Assembly: GCA_026119935.1 (NCBI GenBank)
Contig: JALRMH010000038.1
Coordinates: 186,001 to 250,000, forward strand
DNA: 64,000 nucleotides
Direction: 5' to 3'
Source of the DNA: Endothia cerciana
Lineage: Eukaryota; Ascomycota; Sordariomycetes; Diaporthales; Cryphonectriaceae
Shown: positions 33,889 to 44,570 of the stretch, in pieces
How positions within the stretch are numbered: position 1 is the first letter of the stretch
Layout of the letters: each line of letters starts with the position of its first letter
Program-made: the position numbers and the translations under genes
Notes under the pieces: generated by a model
Told to the model about the DNA's origin: nothing
Seen by the model: only the letters and a program-made list of their open reading frames with translations
Database searches by the model: none

Positions 33889-35240
33889 TCAAATCTCGCT
33901 GGCAACGTACTTGGCCTCCCACTTCCAATGATAACAATTATGGAAACGCCTGAAGGCCCATTCGCCGCGCCAGCGGGGCCGCTCGTCCAACCTGTCGGCC
34001 CATTCCCTGAAGCCCCGCGACTTCGGTATGGGCTTCTGGGGCTGTTGCTCAGGTTGTTGCTGCGTCTGCTGCTGCGTCTGCTGCTGAGTCTGAGAGTCTG
34101 GCTGGGGCTGGAGCTGGGGCTGGGGCTCGGAAGGCTGGGAGGATGGCTGCTGGGAAGTCTGGTCAGCAGGCTGCTCAGGTGGGTTCTGAGCGACCAGAGC
34201 CTGCTGAGACTTCCAGTACTTTACAGCGGTGTCGTAGTCACCACTCTTGGACTTATTCAACCGCCTGGAGGAACGGCCTTCAAAGTCCTTGCGCGCTTCG
34301 TGGCCGTGCTGAGCAGCCAAGGCTCCTCAGTCGCCCTAAGGGTCAGGGCGAGCGGGGCATTGACCTGGACTGGGTCTGGAAAATCACAAGTTAGAATAGA
34401 ATGTCCACTTCAACAAGTAAAAAAAGTTTCGAGAGGAGAAACCTTACACTGCAGCTCGGTGTCTTGCGAGGCAACAATGGGCTCGATGACGTTGCAGATG
34501 TCTCTCGTATGCCGAACAATGCTGTTGCGTTGAGCCTGGGACTCATCTCCGTGGCCCACACCAACATAGGGCGTGGGTGGTTGAGAGATGGCCAGGGCCT
34601 GGGAGCTGGCATCGCAGGTGTCGAAGCTCGAGGACTGATCCTAAGCCTCGGTGTTGACGAGACGCATTGGCATGGTCGACATCTCAGATGCTGGCGCAAG
34701 AACGCCGAGCTGTGGTGTCGCATAACAGCCAACAGCAAGTTGCTGCTGACTGGCTGTTACAACATTAGCGATTGTTGGAACAGGCTTTGGGAGCGCCGGA
34801 TAACCAGCCTCGTACTTAGCAGCATGAGGCCGGCTGTCATAGCTGGTGCAAAGACTATGCAGGCTTTGGTGGGGGTGGCGAGGAAAACTTTAAAGACGCC
34901 CAGATGGGGCCTTTATCATATGGAAGGGGCTGACGCTGAGCCAGAGCGTGTCTGGCCTTATGAAGCTTCAGCTCCAGGGTGTTCACCTCCCTCATTTGCT
35001 TGAGGAACCCGCGAGAAGTCCTGACGAGCTTTGCACGAAGCGAATGAAACTCATCACAGTAGAACCTGGCCAAATCTTGCAGCTCGACAAGGTTCTTCTC
35101 CAGATGCGAGGCGTTCTAGTTCTTCTGGAGGGTGTGGGCGAGGATGCATGCCGCCACGTGTGGATGATGAAAGGTGGGAGGGGGAGGAGATGAGGTGCGA
35201 CCTCGAGGAGGGCGAGAAAGGCGATGATGTAAGACAACAT
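33889..35240 (-). pseudogene. Coiled-coil and Gln-rich protein: relic or multi-intron gene
   Basis: A chain of protein-like segments on the minus strand. From the right: MLSYIIAFLALLE, then a helical/coiled-coil part (HLEKNLVELQDLARFYCDEF and TLELKLHKARHALAQRQ), a low-complexity middle (PKPVPTIANVVTASQQQLAV, QALAISQPPTPYVGVGHGD) and a Gln/Pro-rich C-terminus with TQQQ repeats ending WAFRRFHNCYHWKWEAKYV before the stop. The frame is broken by TAG near 35118, a shift near 34870, TAG near 34640 and TAG/TGA near 34330. One break is bridged by a good intron (GTAAGG...TTCCAG); the rest would need non-consensus donors (GTCGCA, GTTTTC, GTTCTT). Decay is therefore as likely as multiple introns. Family not recognised. 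Confidence 0.45.
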
Positions 35241-35651
35241 CGTGAACTTTCTTTCAAAGAGGTCGCGAGGGAAGCGAATACAGGTAACTGCTTCAGAGAA
35301 CTTTTGTTCGTGTTGAACGTGGTCTCGTGATGCGTGCAGTATTCACAGACTGGCAGTGTAGTGAGGACGAAAGGAAAGAAACGAAGCTCACAGCAGAGGT
35401 GCGAGCTGCGAAATGTTTTGATCACCCAAACCAGCACCCCGAACCCGCATGGAGCTGTAACCTAGAAACGGCAGTAAAAGCGGTAGAGCTACTGATAAAC
35501 ACGTAGACACAGTAGCGCGTGTTCGATCAGGGAAGCATACCTGATGCGAAATGGGACAGTCCCTATCTATAGCACCAATGCCTCCGTTACGACCGCTGTG
35601 GCCATGATTGACAGCCGACACCTACTTACCAGAGACAGCCTCGTGCCGCGA

Positions 35652-35701
35652 TATGGGCACCTATGGGCACCTATGGGCACCTATGGGCACCTATGGGCAC
35701 C
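35652..35701. repeat. 10-bp minisatellite, five copies
   Basis: Five perfect tandem copies of TATGGGCACC. Confidence 0.97.
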
Positions 35702-36844
35702 CATAGACTTGAGAAGCCACCTGCCGAAAGGATTGACTATGTCATTAAGATATTGGATATACATAACGGGCAACTACCCAGGGCACTACAACTGTGCAAC
35801 AATCAAGACACCATATTCTCGTGTGTACCATATATATTGCACAATTCGTGAGTCCGATGCTGAGCGTGGGATTGAACCGAGGAGGAGAAAGAGATGATGG
35901 CTTGACAAAGACTATATAGTGTCCATTTCATCTGATGTCAGGTCACCCACAAAAGGTTTCCTGCTAGCAAGCAAGCAATTGCAAACTGTAGTGAATCTGA
36001 TCAAAACGCCCAAGTCTTGCAAAGCACTCAAGTAAAAGACGTTGGCCGTCGTAGCTCTAGTGCACCCACAAAGTGAATCCGAATGATATGCCAGTATGAA
36101 GAACCACCCTCTAGCCTCTGCTTGCAGGAAAAGCCTTCTGTATGAGAGGCAACACTTTGTCAGTTCGTCGATATACTACCTCTGAGGAGCGCTCGCAGCA
36201 ATTTCAGCACCGTTTCACTAACATCTGCCTTTTTTTTTTTTTTTGCGTCATATCGTCGGGACAACACAGCCAAGATTCAATGTTCAACTTGCGACTCGAG
36301 AATACCGATGCTCATTTGTTCTCGTGCGGCCGACATCGAGAAGACCGAGGGCGTGTCGCTGGCGACAAATCCCACTTGGTATTCTTGTGAAAGGGATTCC
36401 TTGTACAGACTAGAACTAAACCTTGGGTTGTGTAAAATTGAGTCCGGTTCTGTAGTTTCGAGTCTGCCTCTCTCTCTCTGCACCCTCCTTCGGATGTGTG
36501 CTTCATCTCATGGCGTCTTTGCTCATCCATGTTGCTGACGGCTAGGAATGCTGGCAGCTGAACAACTCTGACATCATCTGAGGTCGCGGGCAGTAAGATC
36601 ATACGATTAGCTCTATGCAAGGTCTGTGTGTGAAAAGCCTCTTGAACAGTCTCTCCAACGACTCAGCCTGACTCCCTGCCTCTTTTCTGTTGTGGCTTAA
36701 GCCGGGCTCACCCACAGACCGACTTGTCAGCGTAGCTAACCCGCGCCCGTTTGGAGTTAGCAAAGTCTGACTGACTCTAATCACCCGTAGCGTGGAGAAA
36801 ATCTAGTTAAAAGGCAGCCAGGGTTATGCCAAGCATGACATGTT

Positions 36845-37290
36845 GCTTGCAACTTCAGCCGAGTCGTTTCCGTCAGCTAGAAAACCATACCCAAATGCAC
36901 AAAGGAAGACAGCGAGCTAAGTCACCACCAACATATGCATGTGCCATACATCAGCTGGACTACCTCTTACACCCAAACGGATATGGCACGGCCTACTTGG
37001 AATTGCCGGTTCACCGGTGGTACGGAGAACATATAATAGGCGGACAGCAAGGTTTGCAACCAGCATGGCATGCTGGTTGCGAGCACAACCGAGCTGTTTT
37101 CATCAAGTACACTGAGATTACATAAGGAAAAGGATGAAGCTGAGACACCATCAACATGTGCACGTGTTATACATCAGCGGGAAGAATTCTGACTCAGTTC
37201 AACCACTCTCGGCGGTTGTCCTTCCCATTGGACGCGTATACGAAGATGCCGTGGAGTCGTCTTCCGTCAGCTAGGTATAAGAAGCTGATT
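36845..37290. repeat. Diverged direct repeats of about 225 bp
   Basis: The segment around 36898-36960 (GGAAGACAGCGAGCTAAG, then ATGCATGTGCCATACATCAG) recurs at about 37119-37180 (GGAAAAGGATGAAGCTGAG, then GTGCACGTGTTATACATCAG), about 223 bp further on. A third partial copy carries CCGTCAGCTAG (36867 and 37264). The copies differ mainly by transitions and short indels. Confidence 0.6.
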
Positions 37291-37433
37291 CACTGCGTGC
37301 TGTGGTCTTACTCACAGACGGCCATGGTCAGCTTACTCTACTTATAACGCATATATCTGACGGCACCTCACCTGCTGAGGTTTGAAGGTGTATGTGTTCA
37401 GAGCACCTGTTATACACAGCCTCTTCCAGCAAT

Positions 37434-39714
37434 ATGGCCGAGGAAAATCTAGCTTGGCTTCACGGAGTCAACGATCGTATCGGCATCGTCAGAGACGGCC
37501 TTCGCGATGACGACGGCCTCCAAGAGAAGCTTCCCGGCCTCAAGGGGCTCCTGGACGACTACCTCGACGACCAAAGCCCCGTTGGTACCGATAAGGCAAA
37601 AGAGGCATTTCATCGACGCCTGCTCCAGGTTTTCCGAGATTCCGAGGTCGACACCACCTATGGGCAGGCGTTGAAGAAGCTTCAGCTCGAAGAGCAGAAG
37701 CTAATTGCCGACTTCGTCGATGGACGCACTATAGAGGAAGTCTCCAAGGGTTACAAGCCCGGTTCAAGCCTCGGCGTACGCGAGCACGTCGAGTTGATGA
37801 TGAATGCCGAGGCCGGTCCAATCGTAGCCGGTCCGATTGCTGGCGACGAGAAGTGGAGAGTGCAGGATGAGAAGGAGAGTCCTCTCCATAGGCTTCTGCA
37901 TGAATTGACTGAGCATTTTACGCATCATGAGAAAGACTCCATCATCGTGGGTTTCCTGTGTTCTTTTCGAGACTCAGCCTGTTTATGCTGACCTCTCGGA
38001 AGGTGTATAAAGACGCACAGTTTCAGAACTGGGGACGGGTTGTTGACTACGTTCCGGCATACACGTGCATTCCCAACTCTCCAGCTGGCATCCAGCAGAT
38101 TGTCAAGTACGCAAAGGCACACGACATGGGAGTGAGGTGTGCTGGGTTTCGTAAGTCCTCGCGATTCACAAACAAAGGTGGTGTACTGACTGCGTTGCAG
38201 GCCATTCCTGGGCCCCCATCTTTGGACGTAGCGGACAGATCACAATCTCGCTCCTCCCTCTCCACGAGGTCACCAGCCTTCCCAACTTCACAGCCCTGAG
38301 AAAACCCTTCCCAAAAGCCAAGCCGACCGAGCTTGAGACGATTGAGGTCGTCGAGGGCACGCCTCGAGTTCAAGGAAACGCCCTGGTACGCATCGGCGTG
38401 AGCACCACAAACGAGCGCCTGCGCCGCTGGTGTGTCAAGAATGGCAAATACACCCTACCACTCAACGTGATCATGGTAGAGATGACTATCGGAGGCACGA
38501 ATGGTCCCATCTGCCACGGCGCAGGCCGGCAGCATCCAACGCTCAGCGATCTCGTCCGCAAGGTCGAGTACGTCGACTGCAACGGCGCATCGCGCGTCGT
38601 CGAAGACCCGGAACACCTCAAGGCCGCGAGCGGGTGCTTCGGCCTTATGGGTGTCATCACACACCTAACGCTCGAGTTCCAGCCCATGACCTACGCGCTC
38701 ATGAATCCGCAGAAGATCCCCGTCATGCGGGCGGTGCCGCCGCCTGACGACATGCGGGAGGAGGAGATACCGCCGGCGCTGCGGATCAAGATCACGCCTG
38801 AACAGCGGAGGGCGAATATCGAGGCCTTCGAGAAGCACTGCGCTGATGATTACTATGTCGAGTACTTCTGGTTCCCGTATGCCGATGATTCTTGGGTCAA
38901 TAACTGGAATACCACGGAGGATCCGGCCGGGGCAATTGATTATCCGAGCCAGGCGTCGACGTTCTTTATGTTCATCAGCCAGTTCACGCTGAACGTGCTA
39001 CAGTACTCCGAGGGCATCAATGACCTTATCAGCGCCCTGAACCTTGATACGGCGGCCGTGACGCTGTTGTCGCGGGTAGCGATGCTTGCGCTCCCGCATT
39101 GGGACAAGCCTGTCAAGACGTACCTCACGGATGCCTTACACTTCCAGCGTGGGATCCAGAATGTGAGGGTGTTGGACGTCGAGGTCGAGATGCATCTTCT
39201 GCCAAAGAAGGACGAACCGGAGAAACCGGACTTCGGCCTCGTTCGAAGGGCGTGGTGGGATGCAATACTGGAGTGCTATAAGCACTGCGATACATGCCCT
39301 CAGCGGATGCCGCTCGAGATGCGTATCATGGGAGGCAGCGAGGTAATCATGGCTCCCCAGAGGGGAAACAGCTTGGGCACATGCTCGATTGAGATTCTCA
39401 CTCTCGAGAATGCGAAGGACCTGTGGAAACCATATGCTGAAGGGGTCTTGGGGAAGTGGCTGCACTACACGGATGCCGAGGGGAAGCCGGTGAGGGCGAG
39501 GCCGCACTGGGCGAAGCAGTGGGCTGGGTTAGAGGTGGATGGTAGGCCATGGTTGAACAAGTTGAAGGAGGTGGAATACAAGGACGAGATTGTCGAGTTC
39601 AAGAGGGTACTCGGTGAGATCGGCAAGGGGCATGGTTGGACGTTGGCGGATCTGAAGAAACGATTCTCGAATGATGTGCTTGATTATTTGTATTTTGACG
39701 ATGTCGATGTCTAG
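37434..39714 (+). CDS. FAD-linked oxidase (VAO/ALO family)
   Basis: 724-residue flavoprotein with a PCMH-type FAD-binding domain followed by a D-arabinono-1,4-lactone-oxidase-like C-terminal domain; such enzymes oxidise sugar lactones or polyols with O2. Exons 37434-37946, 38003-38150 and 38201-39714, all in frame with GCTGACC and GTACTGAC branch sites. FAD-domain motifs: DYVPAYTCIPNSPAGIQQIV, AGFRHSWAPIFG (His222 aligns with the His that carries covalent FAD in alditol-oxidase-type relatives), IGGTNGPICHGAGRQHPTL and SGCFGLMGVITHLTLEF. The C-terminal domain includes PLEMRIMGGSEVIMAP. Unusual is an N-terminal segment of about 170 residues before the FAD domain with no recognised fold; no signal peptide. 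Lies 0.56 kb upstream of a secreted amidase on the same strand. Substrate unknown. Confidence 0.88.
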
Positions 39715-40270
39715 TTATGTCTAAGAAAATGTTATATCCTCAATTGCTCAAGCCCTGGTCTCATGTCTGACGCCGCCCCCGAGGTTTCGTCTGAAGAGGC
39801 TTGCCGGCGCCGCGGCTATTTTCCACGACCAGCAATACGAACCATTTGGCTGAGCTCAAATAAAGGCGAATCTGACTGAAGGCACTAGAAATTCAGACAT
39901 ACGCCTATTAATTTCATTGATGGTGTCCTAAAGAGATCGAATGTTCTTATCAGGATAATAACATGCCTAGGCCTGCGCATATCGATGGCAACGGGATGTG
40001 GAGTCACCTAGCGATTCCAACCAGCCACGATTTGACAAGACGATGTCACTTTACCGAACTAAGCCGTTCCCTCGAACATCAATATATCCTGTATTGAGCT
40101 TCTTGAGATCTCCTTGACCGGAGAGCGGTCACCGCTGTCGACGCCTCCATAGCTGTCAACGCTTGGTTCTCTGGGGCGCTGGGCAGCAAGCGATGGGTTA
40201 GGGACACGACCTCGTGGGCTGCGAACGACAAGCACCGGGATCTCGAGGCATTTCTGGGGCTTCACAGGTC
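39715..40270. other. Intergenic region, oxidase to amidase
   Basis: 556 bp containing the oxidase 3' end and the amidase promoter. No gene recognised. Confidence 0.6.
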
Positions 40271-41953
40271 ATGACGAAGGGAGCCCGAGTGGCGAGGCTC
40301 TCCTTTCTAAGAGCTGCCCTCCTCGCGATCGCCTTTGGCATGCCCAACGGGGTAGCCTCACTCAACGACCCTTTCGACGTCCGCGAGGCGACCATCGACA
40401 GCACCCACCACGCCCTATCCACCGGGCTGACAACATGCCGCGAAATGGTAGCTTCCTATCTCGCGCGCATCGAAGTCCTCAACCCCACCATCAATGCCAT
40501 CACGAGCCTCAACCCAGATGCTCTCACCATCGCAGACAGCATGGACCTCCAAGTCGCGCAGGGCAACGCCTCACTCCCGCTCTTCTGCATCCCGATCCTG
40601 GTGAAGGACAACTACGACGCCACGCCGATGAACACCACGGGCTCATGCCTCGCGCTGGCGTACAACAAGCCTGCCGAGGATGCGCCGACCATCAAGGCCC
40701 TCAAAGCTGCGGGCGCCATCATCCTAGGCAAGACGAACCTGCACGAGCTCGCCCTGGAGGGCCTCTCCGTATCATCCCTCGGCGGACAGACCCTCAACCC
40801 TTACGACCAGACCCGCACGCCAGGCGGGAGCAGCGGCGGCAGCGGCGCAGCGGTGGCAGCCAACCTCGCCTTGTTTGCTACGGGCACAGACACAGTCAAC
40901 AGCCTCCGCAGTCCGGCAGCGTCAAACTCGCTCTTCAGCTTCCGACCCACGCGCGGACTGATCTCGAGGGCTGGCGTGATTCCTGTCAGCTTCACGCAGG
41001 ACGCGGTGGGTGCCATGGCTAGGACGGTGCGCGATCTGGCGACCGCGCTGACGATCATGGCTGGCGTGGGGTATGATGCCGGCGATATCGCGTCGGCGCT
41101 CATCCCGCCGGAGGTCGTGGGGAGAGACTATGCTGCTGCGCTGGGGGAAGGGGAGCTGAAGGGGCTGAGGCTAGGGCTGGTGCAAGGATTTTTCAACCAC
41201 ACGGATTCCAGAGAGACGACGCCTGTAAACGAAGCCATGGCGAACATGGTGGGAGAGCTGCAAGGCGCGGGAGCGACGGTCGTGAACATCACGGATACCA
41301 TCTACAATGCCACGGCCATCAGCGCTGCGATGGATGTTCAGGCGTACGAGTACCGAGAGGCCCTCAATGGCTACCTGAACGGGCCCAACCTCCTTGGAAC
41401 TCGGCCAGAAAACTTTGAAGAGCTGTATAGCAGCGGGAAGTTTATGGTCATACCCATTCAATACCCCTTCATCAACACGTCACTCATCTCCTCGACCTCC
41501 AATGCCTCGTACTTCACGGCTCAGCGCGGCATCCGGAACCTCACGCATGCGCTACACGCAACCTTCTCTACCAGCAACCTCGACGCCCTCATCTACCCTG
41601 AGCAGAAGAACCTCGTCATCAAGGTGGGCTCGCCGTCCCAGAGCGGACGGAATGGCATCCTCGCCGCACTAACGGGATCGCCGGTGGTGGTTGTGCCGGC
41701 TGGGTTTTCGAGTCCGACCCCGGAGGCGCCGATCGGAGTACCCGTTGGCATGGAAATACTTGGTCTGCCGTGGAGCGAGGACAGGCTGCTGAACATTGCG
41801 CACATGGTCAGCGAACTGATGCCGGTGAGGAGGATGCCTTCCTTTGCGAATGGAACGGTCGAGGTTCCTGCGGGTGGGTATGAGAGTGTTCCGAGCGTGA
41901 CGCCATTGGCGAATATACCGCCGGACTACCTTGTTGGAAGGCTGTACACTTAG
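40271..41953 (+). CDS. Secreted amidase (amidase-signature family)
   Basis: 560-residue amidase-signature hydrolase that would cleave carboxamide bonds; substrate unknown. Single exon. The catalytic triad is visible with family spacing: Lys112 in PILVKDNYD, cis-Ser187 in TPGGSSGGSG and nucleophile Ser211 in GTDTVNSLRSPAA (usual form GTDTGGS, so two residues before the nucleophile differ). Also conserved are GTRPENF, GSPVVVVPAGF and GMEILGLPWSE. Met1 (ATGACGAAG) is followed by a basic then hydrophobic stretch (SFLRAALLAIAFGMPNGVAS) resembling a signal peptide, and the body has many N-x-S/T sites, suggesting secretion. Its position next to the FAD oxidase on the same strand could reflect a small accessory cluster, but no further pathway genes are present. 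Confidence 0.92.
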   Translation: MTKGARVARLSFLRAALLAIAFGMPNGVASLNDPFDVREATIDSTHHALSTGLTTCREMVASYLARIEVLNPTINAITSLNPDALTIADSMDLQVAQGNASLPLFCIPILVKDNYDATPMNTTGSCLALAYNKPAEDAPTIKALKAAGAIILGKTNLHELALEGLSVSSLGGQTLNPYDQTRTPGGSSGGSGAAVAANLALFATGTDTVNSLRSPAASNSLFSFRPTRGLISRAGVIPVSFTQDAVGAMARTVRDLATALTIMAGVGYDAGDIASALIPPEVVGRDYAAALGEGELKGLRLGLVQGFFNHTDSRETTPVNEAMANMVGELQGAGATVVNITDTIYNATAISAAMDVQAYEYREALNGYLNGPNLLGTRPENFEELYSSGKFMVIPIQYPFINTSLISSTSNASYFTAQRGIRNLTHALHATFSTSNLDALIYPEQKNLVIKVGSPSQSGRNGILAALTGSPVVVVPAGFSSPTPEAPIGVPVGMEILGLPWSEDRLLNIAHMVSELMPVRRMPSFANGTVEVPAGGYESVPSVTPLANIPPDYLVGRLYT

Positions 41954-42042
41954 AAGAGCCACAAAACGCAGGGATGAGGTCGTTCATGCTAAGACTATAT
42001 TCTCATAGTGTGCACTGGCCTTTTGAGAGCGGAGCAGAGGGT

Positions 42043-42441
42043 TCAGTCTTTCAGTCCCATTGTTCTCCTGTCTCGCACACTCCAGAGCGCTCCCTCCCCG
42101 GCAGCAAAGACAAGCTCGAAGAATCCCAATCCCGACCGATCAATCTCAGTGTCCAGTCTGTGCTGCCCGAATGCGTTGTTATGCGGTACCTGGCCTCACC
42201 TGCACCCGCACCTCTAGTCCGCTCCCATCCTTCTTCATCAGCTCGGCCACCGACTGCGGACGCGAGGGCACAGCGAAGGAGACGCTCGAGGCCGTAAATG
42301 CCCCTCCGTACTTGCGCTTCTCGTTGGGGGAGAGGGTCACTGCTGCTGATCGTAGTGGCGGTAGAGCCACGCATCATACCCGTTCCTCAGCTCTTAGGCA
42401 GTACTAAGGTCCATGCTCAGTATGGATGCAGCGTCCTTCAT
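42043..42441 (-). CDS. Possible small three-exon gene, 98 aa
   Basis: Hand-built model: exons 42441-42405, 42339-42200 and 42162-42043 close in frame to TGA. Donors are GTACTG and GTGAGG; acceptors are CAGCAG and GGGCAG; introns are 65 and only 37 nt. The predicted peptide reads MKDAASILSMDL, then TLSPNEKRKYGGAFTASSV, AELMKKDGSGLEVRVQ, and RSGLGFFELVFAAGEGALWS near the end. Composition is clearly protein-like in all three segments although each lies in a different frame. Not recognised. A reading of the upstream sequence as exon (LPDHLTKFKCDFNLR) would require passing a TGA, so either another intron or decay is present there. Confidence 0.35.
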
Positions 42442-43006
42442 CCTGAGATTGAAATCGCACTTGAACTTGGTAAGGTGGTCAGGGAGCAGGTGAACTCATG
42501 CGAACGCCAGCAGCGGGCCAGAAAGCTCGAAACGATTGGATCCCTACTGTGTACCTGTGTACCTGTAGGCACTGCATCTCCAGTACCATACCAGAACCCC
42601 AATCAGTGATAAGTTCCCTGAGTCCCCATCCATAGGACCGATGGAATCGCTCTCTGGAACACCGGTGAGTCAGCCAGCCGGCGGGATCCCATGGCCGTGA
42701 GGTTCGTGGTCTTTAGAGCGGTTGACAACCTGACAGGCAGAGAAGCACAGAAGGTGGGCGTCTCGCGTGTGCAGGGATATGATTTACTACCTTGTATGCA
42801 CGTGCTATGGTACCTTGTAGCGAGGACCCATCAAAACTCAGCCGCCAGGTTGGCCATAGCTCCCTTCTCTAACGGCCTGGCCCACAGCTATCCGAATATG
42901 GAAGGAATGACAGCATTGGCCAACCCAAGTTTCAACCTCACCCGTTTGTCCGCCGCGATATTTTTTACCTCTACAACACCACAGACACTCCACCTAACAT
43001 CCCACG

Positions 43007-43583
43007 ATGTTCGGATTCGTGAGTCTATATGGATACTCCGCAGCCCTAGCTGCTTCCAAGATGCAGTCGGGAGCTAACTGTCCTTGCAAACAGCGCAAAA
43101 CCAAAGACATCGTCACGCTCTTCCACAAGGCCGGCTCGCCGGCCTCTGTGCGAGTTGCCTCTATCCTCAAGCAGGCATCCGCCAATGCCTCCGAACATGC
43201 CACCGAGGACCAGGCCAGCGACCACTCGGCCCAGACGACACCTGAGCGCGCCGAGTTCGACCTGAACATCACCGAGGACCCGCCTACCTCCGACCAGGTC
43301 CAGACCATTCTGGAGTATGTGGGCAAGGACGACGTTGGCTCCATAATCAAGGGTGCCTCGTCCGAGAGAGAGGCTATGAAGCTGTTCAAGCAGAACGCAG
43401 GGAGTTTCCAGAGGCCCGTGGTATGCACTGATTCTGTTTTTGTCACCTGTCGCTCTCGACCAACCCGTGTTGTCACTGTTGGATGCTAACAAGAGGCAGA
43501 CGGTGGACTGGAACAACGGCAAGGCCGTTGCTGGCGCTGACGAGTCCAAGATATTGAAGATGCTTAGCCAGCTTCCTAAATGA
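43007..43583 (+). CDS. FMP46: Fmp46-like mitochondrial thioredoxin-fold protein
   Basis: 140-residue member of the DUF1687/Fmp46 family, small putative redox proteins with a thioredoxin-like fold, mitochondrial in yeast. Three exons: 43007-43018 (only MFGF), 43094-43420 and 43500-43583, with clear GTGAGT/GTATGC donors and GCTAAC branch sites. Conserved parts are KDIVTLFHKAGSPASVRVA at the N-terminus, the ITEDPPTSDQVQTILEYVG segment and FQRPVTVDWNNGKAVAG at the C-terminus. The usual Cys of an active thioredoxin CxxC is absent from the coding exons, as in many family members. The first coding exon is 12 nt, so automated prediction may miss it. Confidence 0.83.
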
Positions 43584-44570
43584 AGCTCCGACAGTCTCGT
43601 GGCAGCCTTCTGTACAGAATGAGATTCCCCTCTATTCTATTCCGTTCTTGGTCTTCCCATCTCTGTAAAGCTGTATCGTGAAATGCATTTCCCCGTCTAC
43701 CCCGTCTTGATACTGCTGTAACCCGTTTACCGTCTTTTTTTCTTGTCTCTGAGGGGCTGCCTGGAATCTCTTTGTTAATTGGGATCGCGCACCTCGACAG
43801 CTCGAAAAACGCCCGGCTTCTCTTTGACTGAAGAGACAAGCAAACCTGCGACCTCCCAAATTATCAAACTTGAAGCGCTGCGGCAACGAGACCTTTGTGT
43901 GTCAGAACCTGAAAGCACACTCAGGCTGTCGAGGTCAGAGACTCGCGCGCTGATCTAAGATTCGCTGCAACAAAGGTTCAAAGGGGCTTCTAACACTCCT
44001 ATTGGAGGTAGGCTACTTACATCCAACAGTCTCTCTGGGCATCTTGCCATCTCAGAGTTTTCCTTTGACTGCATGGAAGATGCTGACTTGAGCCTGGGCA
44101 GTTGCCCGTGTCTAAGCCGGCCGTGGTCATTCTGACTGCTGCTGGGCCAACCGCAGAGCTGGCTGAAGCTCATCCAAAAGTCCGTTCACTGTCATCTACC
44201 CTGCTGGAGAACCTTGAAAAGCAGGTAATTCTTGCAGACGGTGATGTACACCATGATATTTCTCTGCCGTGGTTTGCCTGCAGCTCCTTCACCTGAGCTT
44301 CAACAGCTGTGAGCCGTCATCTCTATAAAACTTCCACCCCACACACTTCCCTACTGCGATCCCAAATTTAATTTCATACTCGCTCCCACACCTCGTCTTC
44401 CAGCTGTCTGTTCTGCACAGCACAGACATCCCTTTAAGGACCAAAAAATTCCTTCTCCCTTTCCTGTAGCATCACAATCAATCTTGTGTTTGCTGCAATT
44501 CCTTTCTTCTCATTGAAGCAATCAGCTTGATCGTCAACATTCTCAGCAACCACTCCATCAGCTTGACAAG
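43584..44570. other. Intergenic region and leader of the large RNA-binding protein gene
   Basis: Contains the Fmp46-like 3' end and, from about 44320, a pyrimidine-rich leader typical of a strongly transcribed fungal gene. A short coding-like patch near 44100-44295 has no closed model. Confidence 0.5.

Larger units (their letters stand above)
35241..37433. other. Repeat-bearing interval upstream of the FAD oxidase
   Basis: No supported gene. Contains a 10-bp tandem repeat (35652-35701), a T16-18 run near 36230 and the diverged repeats at 36845-37290. The sequence is AT-richer than the flanking coding DNA. The last 50 bp form the leader of the oxidase gene. Confidence 0.5.

Noticed and set aside
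33928..35003. Two plus-strand open frames of about 200 codons each
   Set aside because: They are antisense to the Gln-rich/coiled-coil segments; their Leu/Arg-rich composition is the mirror of CAG-type codons on the other strand.
30162..37433. Transposable element explaining the repeat-rich interval
   Set aside because: No transposase, reverse transcriptase or integrase motif, no long terminal repeats and no terminal inverted repeats with target-site duplication could be found by eye.
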